Assembly (NCBI GenBank): GCA_027031685.1
Contig: JALVPS010000176.1
Coordinates: 1-16,288, forward strand
Direction of reading: 5' to 3'
DNA from: Gammaproteobacteria bacterium
GTDB taxonomy: Bacteria; Pseudomonadota; Gammaproteobacteria; UWMA-0217
Length of the DNA stretch: 16,288 nucleotides
Part shown: positions 7,049 through 13,807 of the stretch, piece by piece
Position numbering within the stretch: the stretch's first letter is position 1
Layout of the letters: every line of letters begins with the position of its first letter
Notes under the pieces: generated by a model
Told to the model about the DNA's origin: nothing
The model's database searches: none
What the model saw: the letters and a program-made list of their open reading frames with translations, nothing else
Made by a program: the position numbers and the translations under genes

Positions 7049-9226
7049 ATGGCAGACCCGCTGCGCACACTTCGCCTCCTTCCCGGCCTGCTGCTGCTCC
7101 TGGCGCCGCCGCCGACCGGCGCGGCGCCCGACTGGTCCTACTGCCGCGTCACCAGCCGCCCGGCGCCGAGTGGCCCCGCCCCCGCCGCCGGCCACATGCG
7201 CATCGAGGCCGACGAGCTACTGGGCGAGGCGGGCCACAACCTGCTGTTCCAGGGCAGTGTGCTGCTGCGCAGCGACGACCGCGAGCTGCGCGCCGAGCAC
7301 GTGGAGGTGTTCGAGCAGCCGCGCCGGGTGGTGGCCGAGGGCGACCTGCGCCTGCTGGACCGTGACTTCCTGGTGGAGAGCCGCCACGCCGAGCTGCACC
7401 TGGACAGCGACTACGGCCGATTCGACCAGGTGCGCTACCGGCTCTTCACTCGCCACGCCTCCGGGGCCGCCGGGCGCGTGGTGCACCGCGGCCCGGTACT
7501 CACCCTGGAGGACGCCACCTACAGCAGCTGCGACCCCGGCGACCGTGACTGGCTGATCCGCGCCAGCCGCCTCACGCTGGACCGCGCGCGCGGCGTGGGC
7601 GAGGCGCGCCACGCGCGCCTGTATTTCAAGGATGCGCCCCTGCTGTACCTGCCCTGGCTGCGCTTCCCGCTGGACGACCGGCGCCGCAGCGGCTTCCTGT
7701 TTCCCACCGTCGGCACCTCCGACAGCGGCGGGCCGGAACTGTCCACCCCCTTCTACTGGAACCTGGCGCCCAACCGCGACTGGACCATCACCCCGCGCAT
7801 CATGGCGCGGCGCGGCGTGCTGTGGCGCAACCAGCTGCGCTACCTGGGGCACCACTACGAGGGCAAGCTGGAGGTGGACTACATCGACCGCGACCGCATC
7901 ACCGATGACGACCGCTACCTGCTGCGCCTGCGCCAGCGCAACCGCTTCGGCCGCCACTGGCGGCTGGACCTGGACGGCCAGCAGGTGTCCGACGCCAGCT
8001 ACTTCGCCGACTATTCCAACGACCTGCGCCTGTCCAGCACCACCCACCTGGAGCGGCGCGCCGACCTGCGTTACGGCAGCGCCCACCTGGACGGCCTGCT
8101 GCGCGTGCAGGCCTACCAGACCGTGGACCCGGACATCGCCGTGGACGACCGTCCCTACCGGCGCCTGCCGCAGCTGGCCGTGCGGGCCACCCGGCCACTG
8201 GCCGACGACCGCCTCACGCTGGACCTGGACGGCGAGCTGACCCGCTTCCGCCACCCCAGCCGGGTGCAGGGCGACCGGCTAGAGCTGGCGCCACGACTGA
8301 ACCTGGCCTGGCTCTCTCCGGCCGGCCACCTCAAGCCGGCCCTCACCTGGCGCTACACCCGCTACGCGCTGGACACCAGCGGCGACGACACGCTGGAGCG
8401 CAGCGTGCCCACCTTCACCCTGGACGGCGGCCTGGTGTTCGAGCGCGCCACGGCGCGCAGCACGCAGACGCTGGAGCCGCGCCTGTTCTACGTGTACACG
8501 CCCTACCAGGAGCAGAGTGATCTGCCAGTGTTCGACACCTCCGAGCCGGCCTTCATCTTCTCCTCCCTGTTCCGCGACAACCGCTTCAGCGGCGTGGACC
8601 GCATCGGCGACGCCAATCAGCTCACGGTGGCCCTCACCAGCCACCACTTCGACAACGCCGACGGCCAGGAGCGCCTGAGCGGCGGCATCGGCCAGATCTT
8701 CTACTTCCGCGACCGCCGCGTGACCCTGCCTGACGAAACGCCACAGACCGCCCGCCGCTCCGACTACGCCGCCGAACTGTCCCTCGACCCACGCGGGCCC
8801 TGGTCGGCGCGCGCCAGCCTCATCGCCGACGCCGATCTGAAGGACGTCAACGTGGCCACCCTGCGCCTGGCCTACCGCGGCGCCGGCGGGCGCGTCGCCA
8901 ACCTGGAGCGCCGCTTCCGGCGCGACGAGGACATCGACCAGACCGACCTGTCTGTGGCCTGGCCAGTGGCGCGCAACTGGCGCCTGCTGGGGCGCTGGCT
9001 GTACTCCCACGAGCGCGGCCTGAACCTGGACACCCTGGCCGGCTTGGAATACGAGAGCTGCTGCTGGAAACTGCGCCTGGTGGGGCGGCGTTACATCACC
9101 GGCCTGGAGGAGCAATATAATCAGAGCATTTATCTGCAGATCATCCTCAAGGGGCTGTCCGCCTTCGGCAAGGGCGGCGGCCTGCTGCAACAGACCATTG
9201 CCGGCTACCGCACCAACGACGACTGA
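7049..9226 (+). CDS. lptD: LPS-assembly protein LptD, outer-membrane LPS translocon
   Basis: 725-aa outer-membrane beta-barrel that, with the lipoprotein LptE, inserts LPS into the outer leaflet (E. coli LptD is 784 aa). The signal peptide covers about 1-26 (LLPGLLLLLAP core). The periplasmic OstA/LptA-like beta-jellyroll domain spans about 48-170, with repeats such as DDRELRAEHVEVFEQPRRVVAEGDL. The remainder is barrel strands with motifs YLPWLRFPLDDRRRSGFL and TPFYWNLAPNRDWTITPR. All four cysteines needed for the two long-range disulfides are present: C32 and C161 in the N-terminal part, and the adjacent pair C671-C672 in the motif YESCCW. SurA, the chaperone for this barrel, is encoded 10 nt downstream. 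ATG at 7049 has no clear Shine-Dalgarno but gives a clean signal peptide. The 122-nt upstream gap holds the adk terminator and a weak TTTACA -35-like site (6963-6968). Confidence 0.96.
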   Translation: MADPLRTLRLLPGLLLLLAPPPTGAAPDWSYCRVTSRPAPSGPAPAAGHMRIEADELLGEAGHNLLFQGSVLLRSDDRELRAEHVEVFEQPRRVVAEGDLRLLDRDFLVESRHAELHLDSDYGRFDQVRYRLFTRHASGAAGRVVHRGPVLTLEDATYSSCDPGDRDWLIRASRLTLDRARGVGEARHARLYFKDAPLLYLPWLRFPLDDRRRSGFLFPTVGTSDSGGPELSTPFYWNLAPNRDWTITPRIMARRGVLWRNQLRYLGHHYEGKLEVDYIDRDRITDDDRYLLRLRQRNRFGRHWRLDLDGQQVSDASYFADYSNDLRLSSTTHLERRADLRYGSAHLDGLLRVQAYQTVDPDIAVDDRPYRRLPQLAVRATRPLADDRLTLDLDGELTRFRHPSRVQGDRLELAPRLNLAWLSPAGHLKPALTWRYTRYALDTSGDDTLERSVPTFTLDGGLVFERATARSTQTLEPRLFYVYTPYQEQSDLPVFDTSEPAFIFSSLFRDNRFSGVDRIGDANQLTVALTSHHFDNADGQERLSGGIGQIFYFRDRRVTLPDETPQTARRSDYAAELSLDPRGPWSARASLIADADLKDVNVATLRLAYRGAGGRVANLERRFRRDEDIDQTDLSVAWPVARNWRLLGRWLYSHERGLNLDTLAGLEYESCCWKLRLVGRRYITGLEEQYNQSIYLQIILKGLSAFGKGGGLLQQTIAGYRTNDD

Positions 9227-9236
9227 ACGGGACACC

Positions 9237-10577
9237 ATGACCATCACGAACGCCCCGCCGCGCCGCGGCTTCCCCCTCCTCTCCGGCCTGCTGCTGGCGC
9301 TCACCCTCGCCCTGCCCGCCGCCCCGGCGCGGGCCGCCGTGCAGTGGCTGGACCGCATCGTGGCCATCGCCGGCCAGGAGGTGGTCACACAGCGCGAGCT
9401 GGACGACGCCGTGCAGCGCATCGCCGCCCAGCTGCGCGCCCAGGGGGCCGAGCTGCCGGCGCCCGAGGCCCTGCGCCGCCAGGTGCTGGAGAAGCTCATC
9501 GTCGACAAGCTGCAACTGCAGCGCGCGCGCCGCCTGGGCATCCGCATCGACGACATCACCTTGGACAAGGCCATCGCCAACATCGCCGCCGAGAACAACC
9601 TGTCCCTCACCCAGTTCCGCCGCGCCCTGCAGAAGGAGGGCATCGCCTACCCCGACTTCCGCGAGCAGATCCGCCAGGAGCTGACCATCACCCAGCTGCG
9701 CAAGCGGGAGGTGGACCAGCGCCTGCACATCACCGACCAGGAGGTGGACGATCTCATCGCCCGCAACAAGGCCGCCCTGCAGAGCCGGCGCCAGTACCAC
9801 CTGCGCCACATCCTCATCGCCGTGCCGGAGGCGGCCTCGCCGGAACAGGTGCAGGCCGCGCGCGAGAAGGCGGAGCAGGTGCTGGCCCGGGCGCGCCAGG
9901 GGGCGGACTTCGCGCAGCTGGCCGTGGCCCACTCCGACGGCCAGCACGCCCTGGAGGGCGGCGACCTGGGCTGGCGCGAGGGCGACCGCCTGCCCACCCT
10001 GTTCACCGACACCGTGCAGCACATGAAGCCCGGCCAGGTGAGCGACCTGCTGCGCAGCCCGTCCGGCTTCCACATTATCAAGCTGGAGGCGGTGCGCGGC
10101 GGCGGCAAGGGGCTCACCGTCACCCAGCGCCACGCGCGCCACATCCTGCTCAAGGCCGGCGACGGCATGACGCCGCGCATGGTGCGCAACCAGCTGGAGG
10201 CCATCCGCGACAAGATCGAGGCGGGGGCCGACTTCGGCGAGCTGGCGCGGCGCTACTCGCAGGACCCGGGCAGCGCCAGGCAGGGCGGCGACCTGGGCTG
10301 GACCGCGAGCGGCGCCTTCGTGCCCGAATTCGAGGAGGTGCTGCAGCGCCTCGAGCCGGGCCAGATCAGCGAGCCCTTCCAGACCCGCTTCGGCTGGCAC
10401 ATCGTGCAACTGCTGGGACGCCGCCAGGGCACCCTCAGCGACGCCGAGCTGCGCAAGCGGGCGCGCGAGTTCCTGGCCGCCCAGAAGCGCGAGGAGGCCC
10501 TGCAGCTGTGGCTGCGCCGCCTGCGCGACGAGGCCTATGTGGAGATCCGCCTGGACGACGACGGCCGCCATGGCTGA
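9237..10577 (+). CDS. surA: Periplasmic chaperone and peptidyl-prolyl isomerase SurA
   Basis: 446-aa periplasmic chaperone for outer-membrane proteins, including LptD. The signal peptide is residues 1-33, ending APARA, with likely cleavage before AVQWLDRIVAIAG. The N-terminal chaperone domain (about 34-180) is followed by two parvulin domains at about 186-288 and 299-405. Each parvulin domain has the HILI/HILL strand, a GGDLGW turn and a closing FHIIKLE or WHIVQLL strand. A C-terminal helix (about 410-446) returns to the chaperone domain, as in E. coli SurA. The ATG at 9237 is preferred over an in-frame ATG at 9198 inside lptD because it puts the hydrophobic core at normal signal-peptide distance and lies 10 nt past the lptD stop. 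Its stop overlaps the pdxA start by 8 nt. Confidence 0.96.
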   Translation: MTITNAPPRRGFPLLSGLLLALTLALPAAPARAAVQWLDRIVAIAGQEVVTQRELDDAVQRIAAQLRAQGAELPAPEALRRQVLEKLIVDKLQLQRARRLGIRIDDITLDKAIANIAAENNLSLTQFRRALQKEGIAYPDFREQIRQELTITQLRKREVDQRLHITDQEVDDLIARNKAALQSRRQYHLRHILIAVPEAASPEQVQAAREKAEQVLARARQGADFAQLAVAHSDGQHALEGGDLGWREGDRLPTLFTDTVQHMKPGQVSDLLRSPSGFHIIKLEAVRGGGKGLTVTQRHARHILLKAGDGMTPRMVRNQLEAIRDKIEAGADFGELARRYSQDPGSARQGGDLGWTASGAFVPEFEEVLQRLEPGQISEPFQTRFGWHIVQLLGRRQGTLSDAELRKRAREFLAAQKREEALQLWLRRLRDEAYVEIRLDDDGRHG

Positions 10578-11571
10578 ACCCCGCGCACCGCTGGCCCTCA
10601 CCCCCGGCGAGCCGGCCGGCATCGGCCCGGACCTGACCGTGCAGCTGGCCGCCGCCGGCGCCCTGGGCGACGTGGTGGTGGTGGCCGACGGCGGGCTGCT
10701 CGCGGCGCGCGCCCGCCGGCTGGGCCTGTCCCTGGCGCTGCGCCCCTGGACCGGGCGCGCCGATGGCCCCGGGCCGTGGCTGGCTGCCGTGCCCTGCCCC
10801 GCGCCGGTCAGCCCGGGCCGGCTGGACCCCGCCAACGCCGGCTACGTGCTGGACACCCTGCGCCGCGCCGTGGCCGGCTGCCGACGGGGCGAGTTCGCCG
10901 CCCTGGTCACCGCGCCGGTGCACAAGGGCGTCATCAACGAGGCCGGGATGCCCTTCACCGGCCACACCGAATTTCTCGCCGAACGCTGCGGTGGCGCCTA
11001 CCCGGTCATGATGCTGGTGGCGGGCACGCTGCGCGTGGCCCTGGCCACCACCCACCTGCCGCTGCGCGCCGTGCCGGACGCCATCACCGCCGACACCCTG
11101 ACCCGCGTGCTGCGCATCCTGCACCACGACCTGCGCGCCCGCTTCGGCCTGCCCGCGCCGCGCATCCTGGTGTGCGGCCTCAACCCCCACGCCGGCGAGG
11201 GCGGCCACCTGGGCCACGAGGAGACGGAGATCATCGAACCCGTGCTGGCGCGGCTGCGCGCCGAGGGGCTGGACCTGACCGGCCCGCTGCCCGCCGACAC
11301 CGCCTTCGTGCCGGCCCGCCTGGCCCGCGCCGACGCCGTGCTGGCCATGTACCACGACCAGGGCCTGCCGGTGCTCAAGCACGTCGGCTTCGGCCGCGCC
11401 GTCAACGTCACCCTGGGCCTGCCCATCGTGCGCACCTCGGTGGACCACGGCACGGCCCTGGAGCTGGCCGGCAGCGGCCAGGCCTCCCCCGACAGCCTGC
11501 GGGCCGCCCTGGCGCTGGCCCGCGAGCTGGCCGGCCGGGACCTGCCCCAAGCGGAGGCCGCCCATGGATGA
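10570..11571 (+). CDS. pdxA: 4-hydroxythreonine-4-phosphate dehydrogenase
   Basis: 333-aa NAD-dependent, metal-dependent enzyme of pyridoxal phosphate synthesis. It oxidises 4-phosphohydroxy-L-threonine, whose decarboxylated product is condensed by PdxJ. The opening LALTPGEPAGIGPDL is the family signature. Metal-ligand histidines are visible in THLPLR (H162), GLNPHAGEGG (H207) and AMYHDQGLPV (H262). Their spacing equals E. coli H166, H211 and H266 with a constant offset of four. TAPVHKGVINEAG and RTSVDHGTALELAG are also conserved. The ATG at 10570 is chosen because it places the signature next to the N-terminus and overlaps the surA stop by 8 nt (ATGGCTGA). The extra 11 codons of open frame before it lie inside surA. 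It is followed by moeB with the same type of overlap. Confidence 0.96.
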   Translation: MAEPRAPLALTPGEPAGIGPDLTVQLAAAGALGDVVVVADGGLLAARARRLGLSLALRPWTGRADGPGPWLAAVPCPAPVSPGRLDPANAGYVLDTLRRAVAGCRRGEFAALVTAPVHKGVINEAGMPFTGHTEFLAERCGGAYPVMMLVAGTLRVALATTHLPLRAVPDAITADTLTRVLRILHHDLRARFGLPAPRILVCGLNPHAGEGGHLGHEETEIIEPVLARLRAEGLDLTGPLPADTAFVPARLARADAVLAMYHDQGLPVLKHVGFGRAVNVTLGLPIVRTSVDHGTALELAGSGQASPDSLRAALALARELAGRDLPQAEAAHG

Positions 11572-12307
11572 GCACGCCCGCCAGCGCTACGCGCGCCACA
11601 TCCAGCTGCCGGAGCTGGGCGAGGCCGGCCAGCAGACCCTGCTGGACAGCCACGCGCTCATCGTCGGCCTGGGCGGGCTCGGCTCGCCGGTGGCCATGTA
11701 CCTGGCCGCCGCCGGCCTGGGCCGGCTGACCCTGGTGGACTTCGACCAGGTGGACCTGTCCAACCTGCAACGCCAGATCATCCACACCGAGAGGGACGTG
11801 GGCCGCCTCAAGGTGGAATCGGCCGCCGGGCATATCGCCGCCCTCAACCCGGCCGTACGGGTCGCCACCGTGCCCACCGTGCTGGCCGGCGACGAGCTGG
11901 CCCAGGCCGTGGCCACCGCCGACGTGGTGGTGGACTGCACCGACAACTTCACCACCCGCTTCGAGCTGAACCGCGCCTGCTGGGCCAGCGGCACGCCGCT
12001 GGTGATGGGCGCCGCCGTGCGCTACGAGGGCCAGGTGAGCGTGTTCGACCCCCGCCAGGAGAGCTCCCCCTGCTACCAGTGCCTGTACAAGCCCGGCGGC
12101 GAGGAGGGCGAGGCCTGCAGCCAGGTGGGCATCCTGGCCCCGGCGGTGGGCATCATCGGCAGCATCCAGGCCACCGAGACCCTCAAGCTGTTGGCCGGCT
12201 TCCCCTCCCTGGTGGGCCGACTGCTGCTCATGGACGCCCGCGCCATGGAGTGGCGCGTGGTGCGCCTGCGGCGCGACCCGGCCTGCCCCGTGTGCGCCGG
12301 CCGCTGA
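11564..12307 (+). CDS. moeB: ThiF/MoeB-family adenylyltransferase, probably molybdopterin-synthase activating MoeB
   Basis: 247-aa E1-like enzyme that adenylates the C-terminal glycine of a ubiquitin-like sulfur carrier, MoaD or ThiS. The nucleotide-binding loop VGLGGLGSPVA lies at 34-44, with VDFDQVDLSNLQRQI after it. DCTDN at 124-128 holds the Mg-associated aspartate. Zinc ligands are two CxxC pairs, C170/C173 (CYQC) and C241/C244 (CPVC). C185 in EACSQVGILAP matches the conserved cysteine of the family. No rhodanese domain is fused, and the length equals E. coli MoeB (249 aa). It overlaps pdxA by 8 nt (ATGGATGA) and has a good Shine-Dalgarno GGAGG six nt upstream. MoeB is the likelier call, but a ThiF or dual-function role cannot be excluded because no partner carrier gene is in view. 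Confidence 0.88.
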   Translation: MDEHARQRYARHIQLPELGEAGQQTLLDSHALIVGLGGLGSPVAMYLAAAGLGRLTLVDFDQVDLSNLQRQIIHTERDVGRLKVESAAGHIAALNPAVRVATVPTVLAGDELAQAVATADVVVDCTDNFTTRFELNRACWASGTPLVMGAAVRYEGQVSVFDPRQESSPCYQCLYKPGGEEGEACSQVGILAPAVGIIGSIQATETLKLLAGFPSLVGRLLLMDARAMEWRVVRLRRDPACPVCAGR

Positions 12308-12321
12308 GGCGCCCGCCCCTT

Positions 12322-12349
12322 CCCCGTGACGACGGCGCGCCGTGCGGGG
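12322..12349 (+). terminator. GC-rich stem-loop downstream of moeB (weak terminator candidate)
   Basis: Fifteen nt after the moeB stop, CCCCG (12322-12326) pairs with CGGGG (12345-12349). An inner palindrome ACGGCGCGCCGT (12332-12343) forms a second helix within it. There is no U tract, so intrinsic termination is doubtful. It may be a Rho-related or processing structure, or a by-product of high GC. The rest of 12308-12452 shows nothing else. Confidence 0.25.
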
Positions 12350-12452
12350 CCACGACGGCCCCCGGCCGGCGCGGCTCGTCCCCCGCTTTCGACCTCCCAA
12401 TCCCCCGGCGAACAACGGCTTCACACTTTTCCGCCCGTGGCCCGTGCGGCGC

Positions 12453-12479
12453 TAAAGAACCCCGCCCCCGCGTCGATAA
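12453..12479 (+). promoter_or_regulatory. FliA (sigma-28) promoter of fliC
   Basis: TAAAGAAC (12453-12460), an 11-bp spacer, then GTCGATAA (12472-12479). This matches the sigma-28 consensus TAAAGTTT-N11-GCCGATAA, with exact spacing and only one mismatch in the -10 element. The start site should fall near 12486, giving a leader of about 98 nt before the fliC ATG. The context (late flagellar gene) supports the call. Confidence 0.85.
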
Positions 12480-12565
12480 CCCCCTTGCACTCAGACAGGC
12501 GAACACTCAGAACGCTGCTGACTGACCCGACACAGGCAAACGGATACAAGAACCGACGAAACTGA

Positions 12566-12575
12566 AAAGGAAGGA
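12566..12575 (+). promoter_or_regulatory. Ribosome binding site of fliC with overlapping GGA motifs
   Basis: AAAGGAAGGA ends eight nt before the fliC ATG at 12584 and is a strong purine-rich Shine-Dalgarno, as expected for a highly translated flagellin. It contains two AAGGA units that share one base (12567-12571 and 12571-12575), and ACGGA lies at 12540-12544. Such ANGGA motifs are the core of CsrA/RsmA binding sites. A regulatory role here is inference only. Confidence 0.5.
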
Positions 12576-12583
12576 ATCGAACG

Positions 12584-13411
12584 ATGCCTCAGACGATCAA
12601 CACCAATATCATGTCCCTCAACGCCCAGCGTCACCTGGACAACTCCCAGGCGCTGATGGCCCGCTCCATCGAGCGCCTGTCCTCCGGCCTGCGCATCAAC
12701 AGCGCCAAGGACGACGCCGCCGGCATGGCCGTCGCCGAGGGCATGACCTCCAAGATCCGCGGCCTCAACGTGGCCAAGCGCAACGCCAACGACGGCATCT
12801 CCCTGGCACAGACCGCCGAGGCCGCCCTGGGCCAGATCACCAACAACATGCAGCGCATCCGCGAGCTGGCCGTGCAGTCCGCCAACGGCACCCTGGGCGA
12901 TACCGAGCGCACCTACCTGCAGAAAGAGGTCACGGAGCTGACCAACGAAATCGTGCGCATCATCGACTCCACCGAGTTCAACGGCAAGAAGCTGTTCAAC
13001 AACACCAACACGGTGGACATCCAGATCGGCGCCAACAAGGGCGAGAAGATCACCCTCACCAACGTGGACCTGACCGCCGACCTGAACCTGTACGGCACGG
13101 CGCCGGACATCTCCACCCAGGCCAATGCCGAGGCCCTGATCGATCCGGCCGCCGGCATCGACAAGGACATCCAGACGGTCATCGCCGCCCGCTCGCAGAT
13201 GGGTGCCGTGCAGAACCGCTTCGAGTCGGTCATCGCCAACATCAGCGCCTACAGCGAGAACCTGTCGGCGGCCCGCTCGCGCATCACGGACACCGACTTC
13301 GCGGTGGAGACGGCCAACATGACCCGCGCCCAGATCCTGCAGCAGGCCGGCGTGGCCATGGTCGCCCAGGCCAACTCCGTACCGCAGGGCGTCATGCAGC
13401 TGCTCCGCTAA
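12584..13411 (+). CDS. fliC: Flagellin, compact (D0/D1-type)
   Basis: 275-aa flagellar filament subunit, secreted through the flagellar type III apparatus without a cleaved signal. The N-terminal D0/D1 region is canonical (MPQTINTNIMSLNAQRHL, IERLSSGLRINSAKDDAAG), and MQRIRELAVQSANGT (89-103) is the helix recognised by TLR5 in many flagellins. The C-terminal D1/D0 helices cover about 190-275 and include ITDTDFAVETANMTRAQIL, ending VPQGVMQLLR. Only about 40-50 residues (about 145-190) link the two halves, so the exposed D2/D3 domains of enterobacterial flagellins are absent; Bacillus Hag is similar in size. The gene has a FliA promoter, a strong ribosome binding site and its own terminator, which fits a high-level monocistronic transcript. 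Confidence 0.97.
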   Translation: MPQTINTNIMSLNAQRHLDNSQALMARSIERLSSGLRINSAKDDAAGMAVAEGMTSKIRGLNVAKRNANDGISLAQTAEAALGQITNNMQRIRELAVQSANGTLGDTERTYLQKEVTELTNEIVRIIDSTEFNGKKLFNNTNTVDIQIGANKGEKITLTNVDLTADLNLYGTAPDISTQANAEALIDPAAGIDKDIQTVIAARSQMGAVQNRFESVIANISAYSENLSAARSRITDTDFAVETANMTRAQILQQAGVAMVAQANSVPQGVMQLLR

Positions 13412-13527
13412 GGGGCACCCCCGATCTGATCCGGTGGCCGCGCGCCGGCCACCGCCCTGCCGCAAGGAAGCCACAAAAACAACAGGGACAGATCGGAAAA
13501 GAACAATAACAACAATAAAAACCATTC

Positions 13528-13556
13528 CCCGGGGTCTTTTGACCCCGGGTCTTTCT
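13528..13556 (+). terminator. Intrinsic terminator of fliC
   Basis: A perfect 9-bp stem (CCCGGGGTC at 13528-13536 with GACCCCGGG at 13541-13549) encloses a TTTT loop and is followed by TCTTTCT. It lies 117 nt after the fliC stop. The second arm can alternatively pair with a third CCCGGG (13559-13564), giving a competing hairpin without a T tail. Confidence 0.7.
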
Positions 13557-13748
13557 ACCCCGGGAAGGCATGAACAGACAGCAGACACAATCACACCGTC
13601 CAACACCCGCGGCGTCACCGGAAGCCATCATGCCACCATTTCCCGCACCGAATTGCCGGCGTCTCGCCCCACGCGGCGGGGCCGCCGACCAAACCGACCG
13701 ATTCAGGAGTCACATCCCCGCAAGGCACCCGCGCCCGCCGTTCGCAGC

Positions 13749-13762
13749 GGCCATCGCCTTGC
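13749..13762 (+). promoter_or_regulatory. Candidate sigma-54 (-24/-12) promoter of fliD
   Basis: GG (13749-13750), exactly ten bases, then GC (13761-13762). The local context GGCC...CTTGCC matches the GGC and TTGC cores of the RpoN consensus; the CA after the -24 GGC is missing. The start site would be near 13774, about 34 nt before the fliD ATG. In P. aeruginosa fliDS is transcribed by RpoN with FleQ, so the position is sensible. GG-N10-GC arises by chance easily in GC-rich DNA, which keeps confidence moderate. Confidence 0.35.
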
Positions 13763-13807
13763 CCCCCCTTCACCTGTCGCGTGACCAGATCACGGGAGGA
13801 CCTTGAC

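Larger units (their letters stand above)
13412..13807. other. Intergenic region fliC-fliD (396 bp), no gene
   Basis: After the fliC stop there is an A-rich single-stranded-looking stretch (about 13472-13524), then a double hairpin with three CCCGGG units (13527-13564). About 230 bp of unassigned sequence follow, with a sigma-54-like site at 13749-13762 and the fliD ribosome binding site GGGAGGA at 13794-13800. The flaG gene that lies here in Pseudomonas and Vibrio is absent. An open frame of 78 codons at 13570-13806 is proline-rich and without family features; I do not call it. Confidence 0.7.

Noticed and set aside
9147..10835. A 562-codon minus-strand frame opposite surA
   Set aside because: It is a composition artefact; SurA on the plus strand is complete, with signal peptide and two parvulin domains.
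13660..13690. A GCCCC/GGGGC hairpin (near GCCCCACGCGGCGGGGC) in the fliC-fliD gap
   Set aside because: It has only five base pairs and no T tail; such pairs are frequent by chance at this GC level.
13570..13806. A 78-codon open frame in the fliC-fliD gap, as a possible small protein
   Set aside because: It is proline- and arginine-rich with no hydrophobic or helical pattern. A purine-rich GGGAAGG is present but only one or two nt from the ATG, too close to work, and the frame runs through the fliD promoter and ribosome binding site.
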